DNA of 64,000 nt from VXPQ01 sp965248175 (GTDB taxonomy: Bacteria > Bacteroidota > Rhodothermia > Rhodothermales > VXPQ01). The DNA is taken from contig OZ252093.1 in assembly GCA_965248175.1 (NCBI GenBank), forward strand, positions 2,728,001 through 2,792,000. The letters are read 5' to 3'. How positions within the stretch are numbered: position 1 is the stretch's first letter; the number at the start of each line of letters is the position of its first letter. A model generated the notes under the pieces. That model made no database searches. It saw only the letters and a list, made by a program, of their open reading frames with translations, and had not been told where the DNA came from. Both the position numbers and the translations under genes were made by a program. Below are positions 8,619-18,859 of this stretch, one piece after another.

Positions 8619-10970
8619 TTATTTGACAAGAACCATTGTGCGCGTAATTGTCTTGTCTGCCGCCACGAGGCGGTACACGTAGGCACCGTTCGGCAAGTGG
8701 TTCGCACCGAAACGCACCGTGTGGCGACCTGCGACCTGCGGACCGTCAAGCAACACATCCACTTCGCGACCAAGCATGTCGTACACGATCAGGCTCACGT
8801 CGCCCGCCTGCGGCAAAGCGTAGTCGATGGTCGTCTGCGGGTTGAACGGATTCGGATAGTTCTGCGAGAGCTCGACTTCCTTCGGCAGTTCCTCGTCTTC
8901 CGTGCCAGTTATAACGCCTTCGCATGGAGCACTCATATCCACGCCATCACAAGACACAACCGTGATCATCACCGTAGCCGATTCCTCGTTACGTTCACGG
9001 TCTGTTGCCCATATCGTCACTTCCGCTGAGTTAGCACCGACAGGAATGACCGTCAGCGTAGCCTTGTACGGATCCAACATGATACGCATAGCCGACGTGT
9101 ACACGTCGTTATCCGTGCTCAGGTTATCGTAGCGATGATCGGCTACCACGTTCGCTAGCGGCATTTTCAACAACAGCCCACCCGGAAGGGCATCGCTTGC
9201 GCTGGCATTCGGATCGATGAAAAGGGGCACATAGTCCTTTACTCCCTCCGCGTTCGTCAGATTTATCAGCTTCCAGGTCGTCGGATCGTCGCCCGTCTTC
9301 AGCACGATGCCGGCGTCAAGGATGGGCTGCGCGTCCGGATTGACGATCAGCATCGTGGCGCTCTTGACCGTTACTTCGAAGTCCTGCGAATTGGTTTCTT
9401 CATCGCTATTTTCGGCCGTGACCGTAACCATAGTGGATTTGTCATCCATCCGCCATATCGGCTCAATCGTTATAACGGATCCATCAACACTTACTTCAAT
9501 GATGTCATCATCCTTCGCTGTAGCCGAATACGTCAGTCCCTTTCCGGCAGGATCTCCGAACGCAGCCGGTTCCCCGGCGTCATCGCCGTTCAAATCCTCC
9601 AGATCCACCGTGATGATGCTATCGACGTCGGAAACCAATGTCGCCCCGTCAGGAAGAATATCCTCAGCTAAGGTCGGCGTAGTCCTGCTGATGATCCTCA
9701 CCTCGAAAGAATCCGATACGGATTGAGAATTCGGATACGTCGGATCACCGGGATTCACGGTAATACTAGGATCAGCATCATTCACACAGCTAGAGGTTTC
9801 CGTCACAGGATCGTCGATCGTCGTATGCCCGGTAGGGCACGCGTACAGCGGAACTCCCTTATCCGTGGCTGTCACCGTAAAGGAGGTACTGCCCGACCCA
9901 AGCGGACGGATGCTCAAGGTCTGCTCGGTCGCTCTCAGGTCGACCGTCGCCACCATGATATCCGTAACCCACACAAACTCGTCGGTTGAGGCGCCTGATA
10001 CTTTCGTCGCATCCTGGTCACTGATATCGATTGACAAGTCCAGCGTACGAGCAGGAGTGCCAAGATCGTCATCCGCGAATCCGGCGCCCAGACTCTCAAC
10101 CTCGAGGTCGCTAATAGCATTTTGTCGCCACTGCATGTCTTCAAGCTCCGTCATGACATAAGGCCTGGTAGCTGTACCTACCGTCACCTGAATCCGCTTT
10201 CTGGCGTATTCGCCGGCGCCATCCGTCGCAGTCACCCAAACATCGGTCACGTCGCCTATCGTCGCCTTGTTGGTAAGCGCAATCGTCAGGTCATTGTCGA
10301 TTTCCGTCGCGGTTACGATATCTTCACCATCAGACCCATCAGCCGCTCCTCTACCAACACTATCCGCCTGGGGGTCATAGGTAAGGTAAATATCATTCGG
10401 GTCGCTGAACCATGCAAGCAAGTCGTACTCTGCGGACGCGTCATCCCTCGGGATCAGTTCAAGAGTCACCATATCGCTCTGCACTTCCGTATTGCTCGCA
10501 GTCCCCACAAGCCTGGGCGCATTGGCCGACATGATTGCGAACTCGATGGTGGTGGCAGCATTGGTCAGGTCTCCCGTATAAGCGGCATCCAGCGTGATCT
10601 TGAATGCGCCCGTCGCAATCGGGGTGACCAGCAAGCCACTGGCTTGAACGGTGACCAAGGCAAGGGGGTCGACGAGAAACGTATTCACGAGGCCGCCCGT
10701 GGTAGGATCCTGCACGGCGTCCGCACCCCCGATCTGGTAGTGATGCACGCGTTGGCTGTTGGGATCAACGGTTATCGACCTGTCTCCAATGCGGAGGATA
10801 TGGTCCTGCGCCATTGCGGACCCCACACCCAGGAAGCTCGCCATTAACAGGCAAGCCGCAAAGCGGCCGGTGAAAGCGATACCACTTGCGGAAGACCGCA
10901 AGCGGTTCCGGGTCCGTACCTCGGCACGAGTGCGGTTGATCGCATTGAATTTCTGAAGCAAGAACGTCAT
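8619..10970 (-). CDS. Secreted protein with cadherin/Ig-like repeats and C-terminal sorting domain
   Basis: 783-residue exported protein. A basic N-terminus is followed by a hydrophobic signal segment (FAACLLMASFLGVGSAMAQ) with cleavage likely after AMA. The middle consists of repeated beta-rich segments with acidic DxDxD-like stretches and recurring VTVxATD endings, typical of cadherin or bacterial Ig-like domains that bind calcium or mediate adhesion. The C-terminus (LSQNYPNPFNPQTTIDYALP through TRTMVLVK) is the type-A sorting/FlgD-Ig-like domain used for type IX secretion in Bacteroidota. The substrate or partner is unknown. No catalytic motif was recognised. The gene is monocistronic and convergent with the TIGR02757 gene. 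The start at 10970 lacks a clear Shine-Dalgarno, as is common in this phylum. Confidence 0.8.
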   Translation of the reverse strand: MTFLLQKFNAINRTRAEVRTRNRLRSSASGIAFTGRFAACLLMASFLGVGSAMAQDHILRIGDRSITVDPNSQRVHHYQIGGADAVQDPTTGGLVNTFLVDPLALVTVQASGLLVTPIATGAFKITLDAAYTGDLTNAATTIEFAIMSANAPRLVGTASNTEVQSDMVTLELIPRDDASAEYDLLAWFSDPNDIYLTYDPQADSVGRGAADGSDGEDIVTATEIDNDLTIALTNKATIGDVTDVWVTATDGAGEYARKRIQVTVGTATRPYVMTELEDMQWRQNAISDLEVESLGAGFADDDLGTPARTLDLSIDISDQDATKVSGASTDEFVWVTDIMVATVDLRATEQTLSIRPLGSGSTSFTVTATDKGVPLYACPTGHTTIDDPVTETSSCVNDADPSITVNPGDPTYPNSQSVSDSFEVRIISRTTPTLAEDILPDGATLVSDVDSIITVDLEDLNGDDAGEPAAFGDPAGKGLTYSATAKDDDIIEVSVDGSVITIEPIWRMDDKSTMVTVTAENSDEETNSQDFEVTVKSATMLIVNPDAQPILDAGIVLKTGDDPTTWKLINLTNAEGVKDYVPLFIDPNASASDALPGGLLLKMPLANVVADHRYDNLSTDNDVYTSAMRIMLDPYKATLTVIPVGANSAEVTIWATDRERNEESATVMITVVSCDGVDMSAPCEGVITGTEDEELPKEVELSQNYPNPFNPQTTIDYALPQAGDVSLIVYDMLGREVDVLLDGPQVAGRHTVRFGANHLPNGAYVYRLVAADKTITRTMVLVK

Positions 10971-11250
10971 GGCTTATGCTCAATGTTGGTTAAAATGACG
11001 TGCCACCCTCACAGAGAGTGATCATTTTGGTATGGGTGAGTGTGTCCAGGCAGGCGTACGCGCACTGTGTGTACCCCTAAGGGACACACCCGACAATGTA
11101 CGGCACCGCGCTCATACTTGTCAAGTATAGGCAATGCTTTTTTCAGTGTCAAGTGGAAAGTTCGCTGTATGAACAAACAGAGTCAACCCCTGTTCCATAT
11201 TTTTTTTTATAACCGGGGCCATATGCAGGGTTCCAGTTCTCCCCACTCCT

Positions 11251-14185
11251 TCATTTCGCCAGAACCATCGTCTGCGTATGCCGTTTCCCGGCGGTTTCGA
11301 GTCGAAATACATACGTTCCGCTGGGGGAGTTCCCCCGCTCTGAAACGTACCCGGTGACGGCCTGCCGGACGCATACCGTCCACAAGGCGGGCTACTTCCC
11401 TGCCCAGCAGGTCGTACACGACCAGGCGCACCGTCTCCGCTCGCGGCAACATATACTCAATGATCGTCTCCGGGTTGAAAGGATTCGGGTAATTCCTTGA
11501 AAGTTTCACAGAAACGGGCAACTCCTCCCGCTCCGCGGAGGTGTAGACCGCCCCGTACGGCAAGGGCGGGAGCGAAGGCGGCTCAAAGCCGGGATCTGCA
11601 CTCGTTATATATATAAGGGTCTCATAAGGGGGCACCGTGACATCGAAAGCCCCCGCATATGCGGCTGATGTATCCGAAAAAATATCATAATACGGGATGG
11701 GACCGAGATTCGACATCGTGACATGGGGGCTCGGGTCCACCGTCACGGTGCGGGAAACGGATGAAAAATTAACAAGAATCAGAGCGTTTTCATCCACATA
11801 GGGGCGCACGTAGCCATACACGCCGAGCGTGTTCAGCGTATTCAGGTGCTGGGAGCCAAACGCGGGGAACCGGGCGCGGGCATGCGCCAGGCGCTGGTAA
11901 TGACGAGCGAATTCGCCGTTGCGAGGGGTATTCCAGTCCACCGGTGCGCGCCTCGGGTCGGCCCCCGCACGGAAAGCCACCTCCTGCCCCTGGTATACCA
12001 TCGGCACGCCCGTGGTCGTGAGCAGAAACCCCGCGAGCGGGAACAGGCGGTCGGGATTGGAGGCATGCAGTGAGGCAATGCGCGGTTCGTCGTGGTTCTC
12101 CAGAAAACGGAAGTAGCGGGCATTCGGGCCTGGGTAAAAATCGTCGTTGTGCACATACTGGTCGTAGGTGGTAAGGCGGCCGTACCCTCCCCGCACCGCG
12201 TCATGGTAGAACCGCCAGTCGTAGCCAGCGTCAATGCCCCCCTCGAAACGGGCGCCGCGCAGGGCGTCAGCGTAGTAGACCTCCGTGCCGATGCCCGTCC
12301 CCACGATTTCGCCGAGAAGCCAGGCGTCGGGCTTCAGCCGCTTCATGAGCGTGCGGATGGGCCGCCCGAAGCGATCCGGCCCGTAGCGCCGCCACGGGCC
12401 CCAGTACACGTCCAGACGCCAGCCGTCGATGTCGAATTCGTTCACCCAGAACGCCAGCACGTCGAGCATTTCGGCTTGCAGATCGTCGTTGTTCCAGTCG
12501 AGATTCGCCAAGTCCCCGAATCCCTGGTATTTGTAATAATCGGCCCCTGCCTGCCGGACTTCGGGGAGATTGGCGCCCCGGTTGTCGAGCCCGAGATTGT
12601 GGGCGCTGGCTCCGTCTGCAGGTAGGCGCCGTACGGACCGCCGTTGCGCAGGCTGGCGACCCACGGATGCGCCGGGGATACATGGCTGGGCGTAATGTCG
12701 AGGATGACGCGTATACCGAGCTCGTGCGCCCGCTCTACGAGGGCCTTGAAATCCGAGTTCGTGCCCAGGCGGGGATCGACCGTGTAGAAGTCGATGATGT
12801 TATAGCCCCCGGAAATCTGGTTCATCGCCTGATTGTGCATGATCGGCATGAACCAGATGGTGTTGAAGCCCATCTGCGCGATGTAGTCCAGTTCGCGGGT
12901 GATGTCGCGGAGGCGGCGGCCCGGATTCGCCGGGGCGCCGAAGGCTTCCGGCCCGAAACTGAAGGGGAATATCTCGTAGACCACCGCGTTGTGCACCCAG
13001 GAGGCGGTTTCCTCGTAGCGCATTTCCCGCGCCGTACCATCCTCCTCGATGACGATGGCGATGCGGCGGCGCTCTGTTTCGCCGTCGGAGCGACTGAAGG
13101 CGAGGTCCACGTACACTTCTCCGGGGCCCGCAGCAAGGCCGCTCAGGCCGGTATCGCCGGAAGAAAGCGGCGTTACCTCCGTGGTGTTGAACGGGTCATT
13201 GAACACGGCGCTGACTTCCACGCGCGAGACGACGGGAATCGCGGGAATCACGGGGGTAATGGAAATGTCGAACCGGTTTCCGGAGCCTGTTACGGAAACG
13301 TTGACCAGCACGCGGTCCAGCGGGTGCAGGCGGCGGTTGATCACGATCGGAGACGAGCGGGTGCGGGACGGCGCCCCCGTCGGGCTCGAGGCGGAGCTGG
13401 AATTCATTGTCGCCAAGTTCGAGGAGCGCCGTGACATGCGCTTCTCCGTCGGTTACGGCTACCGTGCCTGCTTCCCCGCCGTTGCGCAGGAGCGTGGCCT
13501 GCGTGATGCTCGGATCTACGGCGCCGTCGAGGCCCGTGACGCGGGCAAGGAGGGAGACTTCCTCCCTGACCGTGGAAAATGAAGGGCCCACCCACTCGAC
13601 AGGAGCGAGAATGCGGCCTATTTCAGCTTCGACGCGGCGGCCCGCCTGGTCGGTGGCCACCATGCGAAACTGTGCGCCGGGAGGAATGCGGCGGGTGGTC
13701 TCGACCCGGAAAACGCCCGTGTCGGCATCGTAGTGGTCAAGGCCGTCGGCATATTCGACCCCATATGATATGGTAGACGATGGAAACGAACGGCTGCGTG
13801 GAGAACAGTCCGGCGGAGAAGGCCCCGTTTTCGATCTCCTGGGCGGGCTGGAAGATCATGGGGTCCGTGACGGTGAGCACGGAATTGTTGTTGTCCGCAG
13901 GGTTGGACCGGGGATTCAGCGGATCGGTGAGCCAGGAACAGTCGGCGCCTGCGATATCGAGATGGACCTGCACCTTGTACTCGTAGGTGCTGCCTATTTC
14001 GAGGGGGATCGTGTAGAGCCAGTAACGCTCGAACCGGACGAACGACATGGCCGAGGCGTGGTCTGCCCGGATGCAGGCCGTGTTTCCCTGGTACGGAGTA
14101 CCCCCTCCGTTGAATGTGCCGGGGAGAAAGGCGCGCTCGGCAAAAACCTGTTCGGGGATGTAGCGAAAGGAGATGGGAAGGATCT
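11251..14185 (-). pseudogene. Secreted GH13 alpha-amylase with sorting domain, multiple frameshifts
   Basis: Read on the minus strand, the pieces are in order: an N-terminal immunoglobulin/CBM-like region (ISFRYIPEQVFAERAFLPGTFNG to about 13760), a second beta region, the GH13 barrel and a YPNPFNPETIIEYMLP sorting domain ending PSGTYVFRLETAGKRHTQTMVLAK with the stop at 11251. Barrel motifs are present: LDITPSHV, FDIDGWRLDVYWG (nucleophile Asp), LLGEIVG (acid/base Glu) and FLENHDEPR. The frame changes at about 13755, 13370, 12605 and 11335. Several changes fall in C or G runs, so sequencing error could explain some, but four in one gene while neighbouring long genes are clean points to decay. 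The natural start was not found; the frame fades into low-complexity DNA near 14190. Confidence 0.75.
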
Positions 14186-14297
14186 GGGATGGAGCCTGGG
14201 TTTGGGATTGGGCCTGGTTCCGGATCAAGGTTTGGGGGCTACCTTGACTCGGAGTTTGGGGGTTGAGTCCGGGGGTGGGTCCGGGTTTGTGTCCGTG
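14186..14297. repeat. Low-complexity G/T-rich junction between two amylase remnants
   Basis: A run of irregular GGTTTGGG / GGATTGGG / GGGTCCGGG units, read on the minus strand as a Pro/Gln-rich stretch. It joins the N-terminal end of the minus-strand amylase pseudogene to the interior of a plus-strand amylase fragment, so it marks a rearrangement breakpoint or an expanded linker. Confidence 0.55.
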
Positions 14298-14800
14298 CGG
14301 CGTCTGGTGCTGACCCAGCAGTTTACGTATTACGGCGCGCCGCATATCTGGAACGGCGACGAAGTGGGCATGTGGGGCGTGGACGATCCCGACTGCCGCA
14401 AACCGCTGGTGTGGGCCGATCTTACGTACGAGGACGAGCGCACGACACCTCGCGAAGAAGTGCGCCGAACGGACCGGATCGCGCCGGACACGGACTTGTA
14501 TGCGTTCTACCAGGACCTCGCGCGCGTTCGCAAGGCGCACATGGACCTCTTCGTGCGCGGGGATATCTCGATTATGTGCTGGCCGACGACGACCGGCGGC
14601 TGCTTGCCTATGTTCGTACCTGGGAAGGCGAAGCCGCCCTGGTGGCGTTCAATGCATCGGAGGAGGCGCACACGGCGGATATCGCGATCGAAGGAAGCTT
14701 CAAGGATGCGCTGGCGCCGGAAACCATCATGCAATCGGAGAACGGCCAACTTACGCTGGACCTGCCTCCCCGGACGGCCATGATTCTGATTCGGGGATGA
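14298..14800 (+). pseudogene. C-terminal fragment of a second GH13 alpha-amylase
   Basis: The plus strand encodes TYYGAPHIWNGDEVGMWG followed by DDPDCRKPLVWADL. This is the segment that follows the last catalytic Asp in neopullulanase/alpha-amylase-type GH13 enzymes. After a frame change near 14565 it continues as LLAYVRTWEGEAALVAFNAS and the small C-terminal beta domain ending TAMILIRG. Everything upstream, including all three catalytic residues, is absent. The fragment is head to head with the other amylase pseudogene. It is not expected to encode a functional protein. Confidence 0.7.
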
Positions 14801-14875
14801 GGGGGTGGTGTTTCACGTAAGACTTACTCCCTGTTTCAGGCGTCAATCCTTGCGCCGGTGCCGGCGACCGCCCGG

Positions 14876-17038
14876 TCAGCTTCCGGCCAGCCGGAACCGG
14901 TCAAGCGGCGCGAAGTCCGGGCGGAATACCCCCTTCTCGATACGGTATACGCGGTCTGCCCGCGGCAGGAACGCCGCCGAGTGCGAGGCCACGATCGCAA
15001 TGCAATCCTTGCGATAGCGGTCCAGCACATCCATGGCCTGCTGCGCCGTAGTACTGTCCATGGCGGAAGTGGGCTCGTCGAGAAGAAGCACCTGCGGGTT
15101 GCGCACCAATGCCCGCGCCAGACCTACCAGCTGCTGCTGTCCGCCGGAAAGGGCGGCGCCCCCCTCTCCCACAAGGGTCAGGTACCCGCCGGGCAGTATG
15201 TCGAAAAAATCGGAAAGTCCGAGCTCCTCGCATTTCCGTATGGCTTCCTGCGGGTCGAGCGCAAGACCCAACCGGATGTTGTCGACCAGCGTACCGCTGA
15301 ATATCTGGACGTTCTGAGGCACAACGCCAAGATTATCCCGCCATCCGGTAACTGAAAACTCATTCCAGTCGCACCCGTTAACCAGCACCTCCCCGGATTC
15401 GGGCACAGCGAGACGCTGCAACATGCGCAATAGCGAAGACTTACCGGATCCCGTGCTCCCGACAATCAACATCAGCTCCCCGGAATGGCAGGTAAATGAA
15501 ACATCTCCGAGTAAGGTCAACTGGCCGGGGTAGCTGAAGGTGACGCGGCGCGCCTCGAGACGGCGTACGAAACCGATAGGACTCTTTGCGGCCTCTTTTG
15601 CAGTGTGGTATTCGGGACTGAGCGAGGTGAACTGGTAGATCCGGTCGAAAGCCACCTTCGCCTCCTGCAAATCGACGTTCGCCGTGGCCAGCGCCTGGGC
15701 GCTCGGTACGATCATCCCGATCATTTGCAGGATGGCGACCATCGCTCCCATGCCCATGGCGTCGCCGAGCACAAGTATCGACGCCCACGCAAGTACGCCG
15801 GTGACTATCATGGCGCCGGCAATCGCCAGCACGCTGCCGAACCGTACGGCAACCCGGCCCAAGCGGAAAATCTCCTCCTGCAGGTGGGTGTACGTATCAC
15901 GCATCAGCCGGGTAAACACCGATTCGGCATTGGCCGACTTGATGGCCTCGATTCCCCGAATGGCTTCGACGTACCCACTCTTGTTCAGTGAATGCGCCGT
16001 CATGATGCGCTGCTGTCCCTTCACGATAGGCTGGTGGAAATGTCGTGACACCAGAATAAAAAACAGGAGCGCAAGAGCTACCGCCCCGGCAATCTCCGGG
16101 CTGTGGGCGAAAATGAACGCCATCCCCGCAACAAGGACAAGCGCTTCGATAACTACACCGCCCAGGACATGCGTTACGGTTTGCTGAAGCCGCTCGGTGT
16201 CGTTCAGGCGGGCAATCAGGTCGCCCGTCTTGCGCGAACTGAAAAAGGCATAGGGAAGGCGAAGCAGGTCGTCGAGAAATCGCCTCGTGATGCGGTTGTT
16301 GAACGCGCGGGCCTGTCCCAGAAGAAGCAATTGCCGGACGATGCCCATGCCCGCCTGCGCCGACAGCACCAGGAAAAGAAGCGCCAGCCCGGCAGCAAGC
16401 TGCTCCACGTTCCGTTGCGGGAGTATGTCGTCAATGAGCGCCTTGGAAAAGAAGGCCATCGCGAGACCGAACGCAGACACAAGGCCGCCAAGCGCAACAG
16501 ACAGGGCAAGGGGACGCATGTCTTCCCGGATCGCGTCCCACAACCATTTCCGTTTGGCCGACGCCCGGCGCTTTTGGGTCACGAATCCATTCGCTGGACG
16601 CAACAACAGCAGCGCCCGGCTCTCCCATATTTTTTCGAGTTCCCCCGCATCATACCAGACAAGGCCGGCCTCCGGGTCGCCAATCAGAAACCTATCCTCG
16701 AAACACCCGAAGAGAATGACGTAATGCTGGCGGACGCCGTTCAGCACCACATGCAGCACCGCCGGCGCCTCCAGCCCGGCAAGGTCGTCCATCCCTGCTT
16801 CGTAGGGATCCGATCTAAGGCCGATTTTACCCGCTGCCTGATGCAGACCCAGCAGCGTGGCGCCCTGCGACATGGTGCCGCTGAGGCTACGCAGCCTCTC
16901 CATGGTTTCTTCGCCCTCGAAAAAACGGACGACCCACGCAAGGCAGGCCACCCCGCAATCGGACTGGTCGAGTTGCCGAACGATCGACTTTGTCACCCGC
17001 TTTGTCGTTTCCCTGCGGAGGTTGTCGCTTCGAATCAT
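14876..17038 (-). CDS. C39-peptidase-containing ABC exporter (bacteriocin processing/export)
   Basis: 720-residue inner-membrane exporter expected to remove double-glycine leaders and export the mature peptide. Residues ~15-140 are a C39 peptidase with QSDCGVACL (catalytic Cys28), QHYVILFG (His105) and IGDPEAG (Asp121). Residues ~165-440 form a six-helix ABC transmembrane domain. The nucleotide-binding domain has Walker A GSTGSGKSS, Q-loop VPQNVQ, signature LSGGQQQ, Walker B VLLLDEPTSAMD and H-loop ASHS. All catalytic residues are present. The ATG overlaps the stop of the thioredoxin-like gene (ATGA), so the two are translationally coupled. It is the last gene of a minus-strand operon that begins with small GG-leader peptides, its likely substrates. 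Confidence 0.92.
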   Translation of the reverse strand: MIRSDNLRRETTKRVTKSIVRQLDQSDCGVACLAWVVRFFEGEETMERLRSLSGTMSQGATLLGLHQAAGKIGLRSDPYEAGMDDLAGLEAPAVLHVVLNGVRQHYVILFGCFEDRFLIGDPEAGLVWYDAGELEKIWESRALLLLRPANGFVTQKRRASAKRKWLWDAIREDMRPLALSVALGGLVSAFGLAMAFFSKALIDDILPQRNVEQLAAGLALLFLVLSAQAGMGIVRQLLLLGQARAFNNRITRRFLDDLLRLPYAFFSSRKTGDLIARLNDTERLQQTVTHVLGGVVIEALVLVAGMAFIFAHSPEIAGAVALALLFFILVSRHFHQPIVKGQQRIMTAHSLNKSGYVEAIRGIEAIKSANAESVFTRLMRDTYTHLQEEIFRLGRVAVRFGSVLAIAGAMIVTGVLAWASILVLGDAMGMGAMVAILQMIGMIVPSAQALATANVDLQEAKVAFDRIYQFTSLSPEYHTAKEAAKSPIGFVRRLEARRVTFSYPGQLTLLGDVSFTCHSGELMLIVGSTGSGKSSLLRMLQRLAVPESGEVLVNGCDWNEFSVTGWRDNLGVVPQNVQIFSGTLVDNIRLGLALDPQEAIRKCEELGLSDFFDILPGGYLTLVGEGGAALSGGQQQLVGLARALVRNPQVLLLDEPTSAMDSTTAQQAMDVLDRYRKDCIAIVASHSAAFLPRADRVYRIEKGVFRPDFAPLDRFRLAGS

Positions 17039-17562
17039 GGCCTGCCTTCCCCCGCAGCGGCTTCCGCAATTTCCCCGACCGCCGCAAGACCCTCGAACGC
17101 CTTGCGCAGGCGCCCATCCGGACCGTATATGAGTGTCGTCGGCACCACACCAATGCCCAGTTCTTCGCCAAGCACCGAGGCCGTATCCCGGAGCACGTTG
17201 AACCAGGGCACCCCGTCGATTCCCGTTTCCCGGGCAAACTCCCCTACCGCGTTGCGCTCCTCCCAGGCCACGAAAAACACGTCATGCTCTTTCAGAAGCG
17301 CCGCGTTCTGCCGGAACGCGTGCAATTCCGCACGGCAGTACTCGCAGGTGGTCGTAAAGAATACGAGCACGACGCTCTGCCCCCCGGCGGAACGCAAAGG
17401 AACCGATACCCCCTCCAGATTCACGAGATACACCTCCGGAAGCTGGAGACGGCGTTCTGCTGCTTCGAGGCGCTCGTTCCTTATATCGCGGGCCTGCACC
17501 CCAAGCCACGCTACGACGCCGAGCATTGCTGCTATAGCCAAAACGGCTCCGATCTTCTTCAT
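17035..17562 (-). CDS. TlpA-like membrane-anchored thioredoxin
   Basis: 175-residue protein with one N-terminal membrane anchor (residues ~4-22) and an extracytoplasmic thioredoxin/AhpC-TSA-like domain. The active-site CEYC motif is at residues 73-76 (FFTTTCEYCRAEL) and the cis-proline region is VVPTTLIYG. It would catalyse thiol-disulfide exchange in the periplasm. It overlaps the exporter start by 4 bp and follows the membrane-protein gene by 12 bp. In a bacteriocin operon whose peptides carry two to four cysteines, a role in forming disulfides or keeping thiols reduced is a natural inference; sublancin-type operons also encode thioredoxin-like proteins. The direction of the redox reaction cannot be read from sequence. 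Confidence 0.85.
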   Translation of the reverse strand: MKKIGAVLAIAAMLGVVAWLGVQARDIRNERLEAAERRLQLPEVYLVNLEGVSVPLRSAGGQSVVLVFFTTTCEYCRAELHAFRQNAALLKEHDVFFVAWEERNAVGEFARETGIDGVPWFNVLRDTASVLGEELGIGVVPTTLIYGPDGRLRKAFEGLAAVGEIAEAAAGEGRP

Positions 17563-17574
17563 GGCGCGCTACCC

Positions 17575-18249
17575 TCAAAAAACAGAGAGAAGAAAAAACG
17601 TGACGCCGGCGACAAGGAGCGCCGTGCCGCCGCCATACGAGACCACAACCAGCAGCGTGACGTTGTGCGGGAGTCTGTCGGTAACGAGGCGAATAGCGTA
17701 CACCAGCGCTGCCGCGTACGCACCCTCAAACAGGTTCAAGGTCCGCAAGAGATAGGCGGCCCACATGTTTCCCTGGTCGATTTCCACGAGATTCACGGCG
17801 GAAAGGGGGTAAAAAAACGTGCTCGTATCCGGAAAAACGAGCACCCAGGCGAGATGTGTGAGCGCGGCTGTAATCCATACGACCTCCGCCAGGGAGGCAG
17901 CATGGAAAAGACTGGAAAAACGTACGTTCCATGTTATGATTGCAGCGCCCAGGGCAAGGCACACCGTCGTAAAACCGATCTTCATGAACACGTACAGCGG
18001 CGTAAGCGCGTACCCTATCCAGCGGAGCGGCCCGCTTGCCTGGGGAAGTTGCGGAATACCCGCTTCGGCAGGCGGCGTCTGCACGTATTCGTCGCTTATC
18101 CAGTTGATAATAGCGTACAGCACCGCGTAGCAGAACGGAAGTAACCAGAACAACCATTTGTCGGGACTTTTTTTCGACGTATCGCCGGCGGGTGCGGCCC
18201 ACCCGCTGGAAGACAGCGCAGCACGCGCCGTATCGTTTCCGAATGTCAT
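17575..18249 (-). CDS. Polytopic membrane protein of the bacteriocin operon
   Basis: 224-residue protein with about five hydrophobic segments after a 30-residue hydrophilic N-terminus (WLFWLLPFCYAVLYAIINW, a segment near residue 90, one near 120, one near 170 and the C-terminal LLVVVSYGGGTALLVAGVTFFLL). It vaguely resembles Yip1-like proteins of Bacteroidota, for instance the YPLSAVNLV and LRTLNLFE segments, but I cannot assign it to a family with certainty. The position 99 bp after precursor A and 12 bp before the thioredoxin gene suggests a role in export, immunity or maturation. An immunity function is a guess from context. Confidence 0.6.
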   Translation of the reverse strand: MTFGNDTARAALSSSGWAAPAGDTSKKSPDKWLFWLLPFCYAVLYAIINWISDEYVQTPPAEAGIPQLPQASGPLRWIGYALTPLYVFMKIGFTTVCLALGAAIITWNVRFSSLFHAASLAEVVWITAALTHLAWVLVFPDTSTFFYPLSAVNLVEIDQGNMWAAYLLRTLNLFEGAYAAALVYAIRLVTDRLPHNVTLLVVVSYGGGTALLVAGVTFFLLSVF

Positions 18250-18348
18250 CGCAGATTCCTTTGTATCTCGTGGGTCGTATTTCTAAAAGAGGGAAAAACG
18301 ATCAGGGATTTGGAGGCGGATACGGAACGTACCCGCCCCCGCCGCTCG

Positions 18349-18522
18349 TCAGCTTCCGCAAAGCGCAATGCACAGGCCGTTCCCTACCAATCCCATCGGA
18401 TTGAATGGACCGGTACTGCTGCAAATCCACCAGGCAAGCAAGTACCGCGGGGATTTCCCGTCGCACGGGGTCCCGACGCCGCCGGATACGGCGGCCATTC
18501 GGATAGCGTCAAGAGTTTTCAT
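18349..18522 (-). CDS. Double-glycine leader peptide A (four-cysteine bacteriocin precursor)
   Basis: 57-residue peptide not overlapping any better frame. The start at 18522 follows a GGTGAT ribosome-binding-like site. Leader MKTLDAIRMAAVSGG ends in Gly-Gly, and its MKTL opening matches peptide B. The 42-residue core has four cysteines at core positions 5, 19, 36 and 40, a WW pair and a high Gly/Ser/Pro content. The last two Cys are spaced CIALC. The leader lacks the Leu/Glu-Met pattern of the other two, so processing by the same C39 peptidase is inferred. Four cysteines could form two disulfides; whether any residue is glycosylated is unknown. Confidence 0.65.
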   Translation of the reverse strand: MKTLDAIRMAAVSGGVGTPCDGKSPRYLLAWWICSSTGPFNPMGLVGNGLCIALCGS

Positions 18523-18569
18523 GATCAATCACCGTTGAATTTGGGGTTGGGGTTGGATAACGAAAGAGG

Positions 18570-18794
18570 TCAGCTGCCGGAAAGCCTGCAGAGCACAAGC
18601 CCTCCTATGGCGCCGGCCGCATAGCCGGCGGCTGCAATCACCGCGCCCGTCCCGCCCGTGGCGAGTCCGATCGCAAACGCTCCGGCAATCGAACCGACGG
18701 CCATCGACGACGGAATCGTGATGCCGAGCGTCCGCCAGATGTTTTTGCAGTTGCCCCCGGCAAGCTGCATTTGTTCAAGCGTCAATGTTTTCAT
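18570..18794 (-). CDS. Double-glycine leader peptide B (Gly-rich class II bacteriocin-like precursor)
   Basis: 74-residue peptide. The start at 18794 is supported by AAGGTG about 6 bp upstream; an open frame continues upstream but runs antiparallel to nothing recognisable. Leader MKTLTLEQMQLAGG has the classical Leu/Gln-Met/Leu spacing before Gly-Gly used by C39 peptidases. The 60-residue core is hydrophobic and rich in Gly and Ala with several GxxxG-type spacings (AVGSIAGAFAIGLATGGTG), as in pore-forming class II bacteriocins. It has two cysteines, one at core position 2 and one near the C-terminus (LVLCRLSGS), which could close the peptide with one disulfide. It lies between the glycosyltransferase-like gene and peptide A. 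Confidence 0.75.
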   Translation of the reverse strand: MKTLTLEQMQLAGGNCKNIWRTLGITIPSSMAVGSIAGAFAIGLATGGTGAVIAAAGYAAGAIGGLVLCRLSGS

Positions 18795-18859
18795 GGCTTT
18801 CACCTTGTTAAACGAGTTTCGAAATAGCAACAGCCCGCGCAGCGTCGAAAAGCCCCGAC

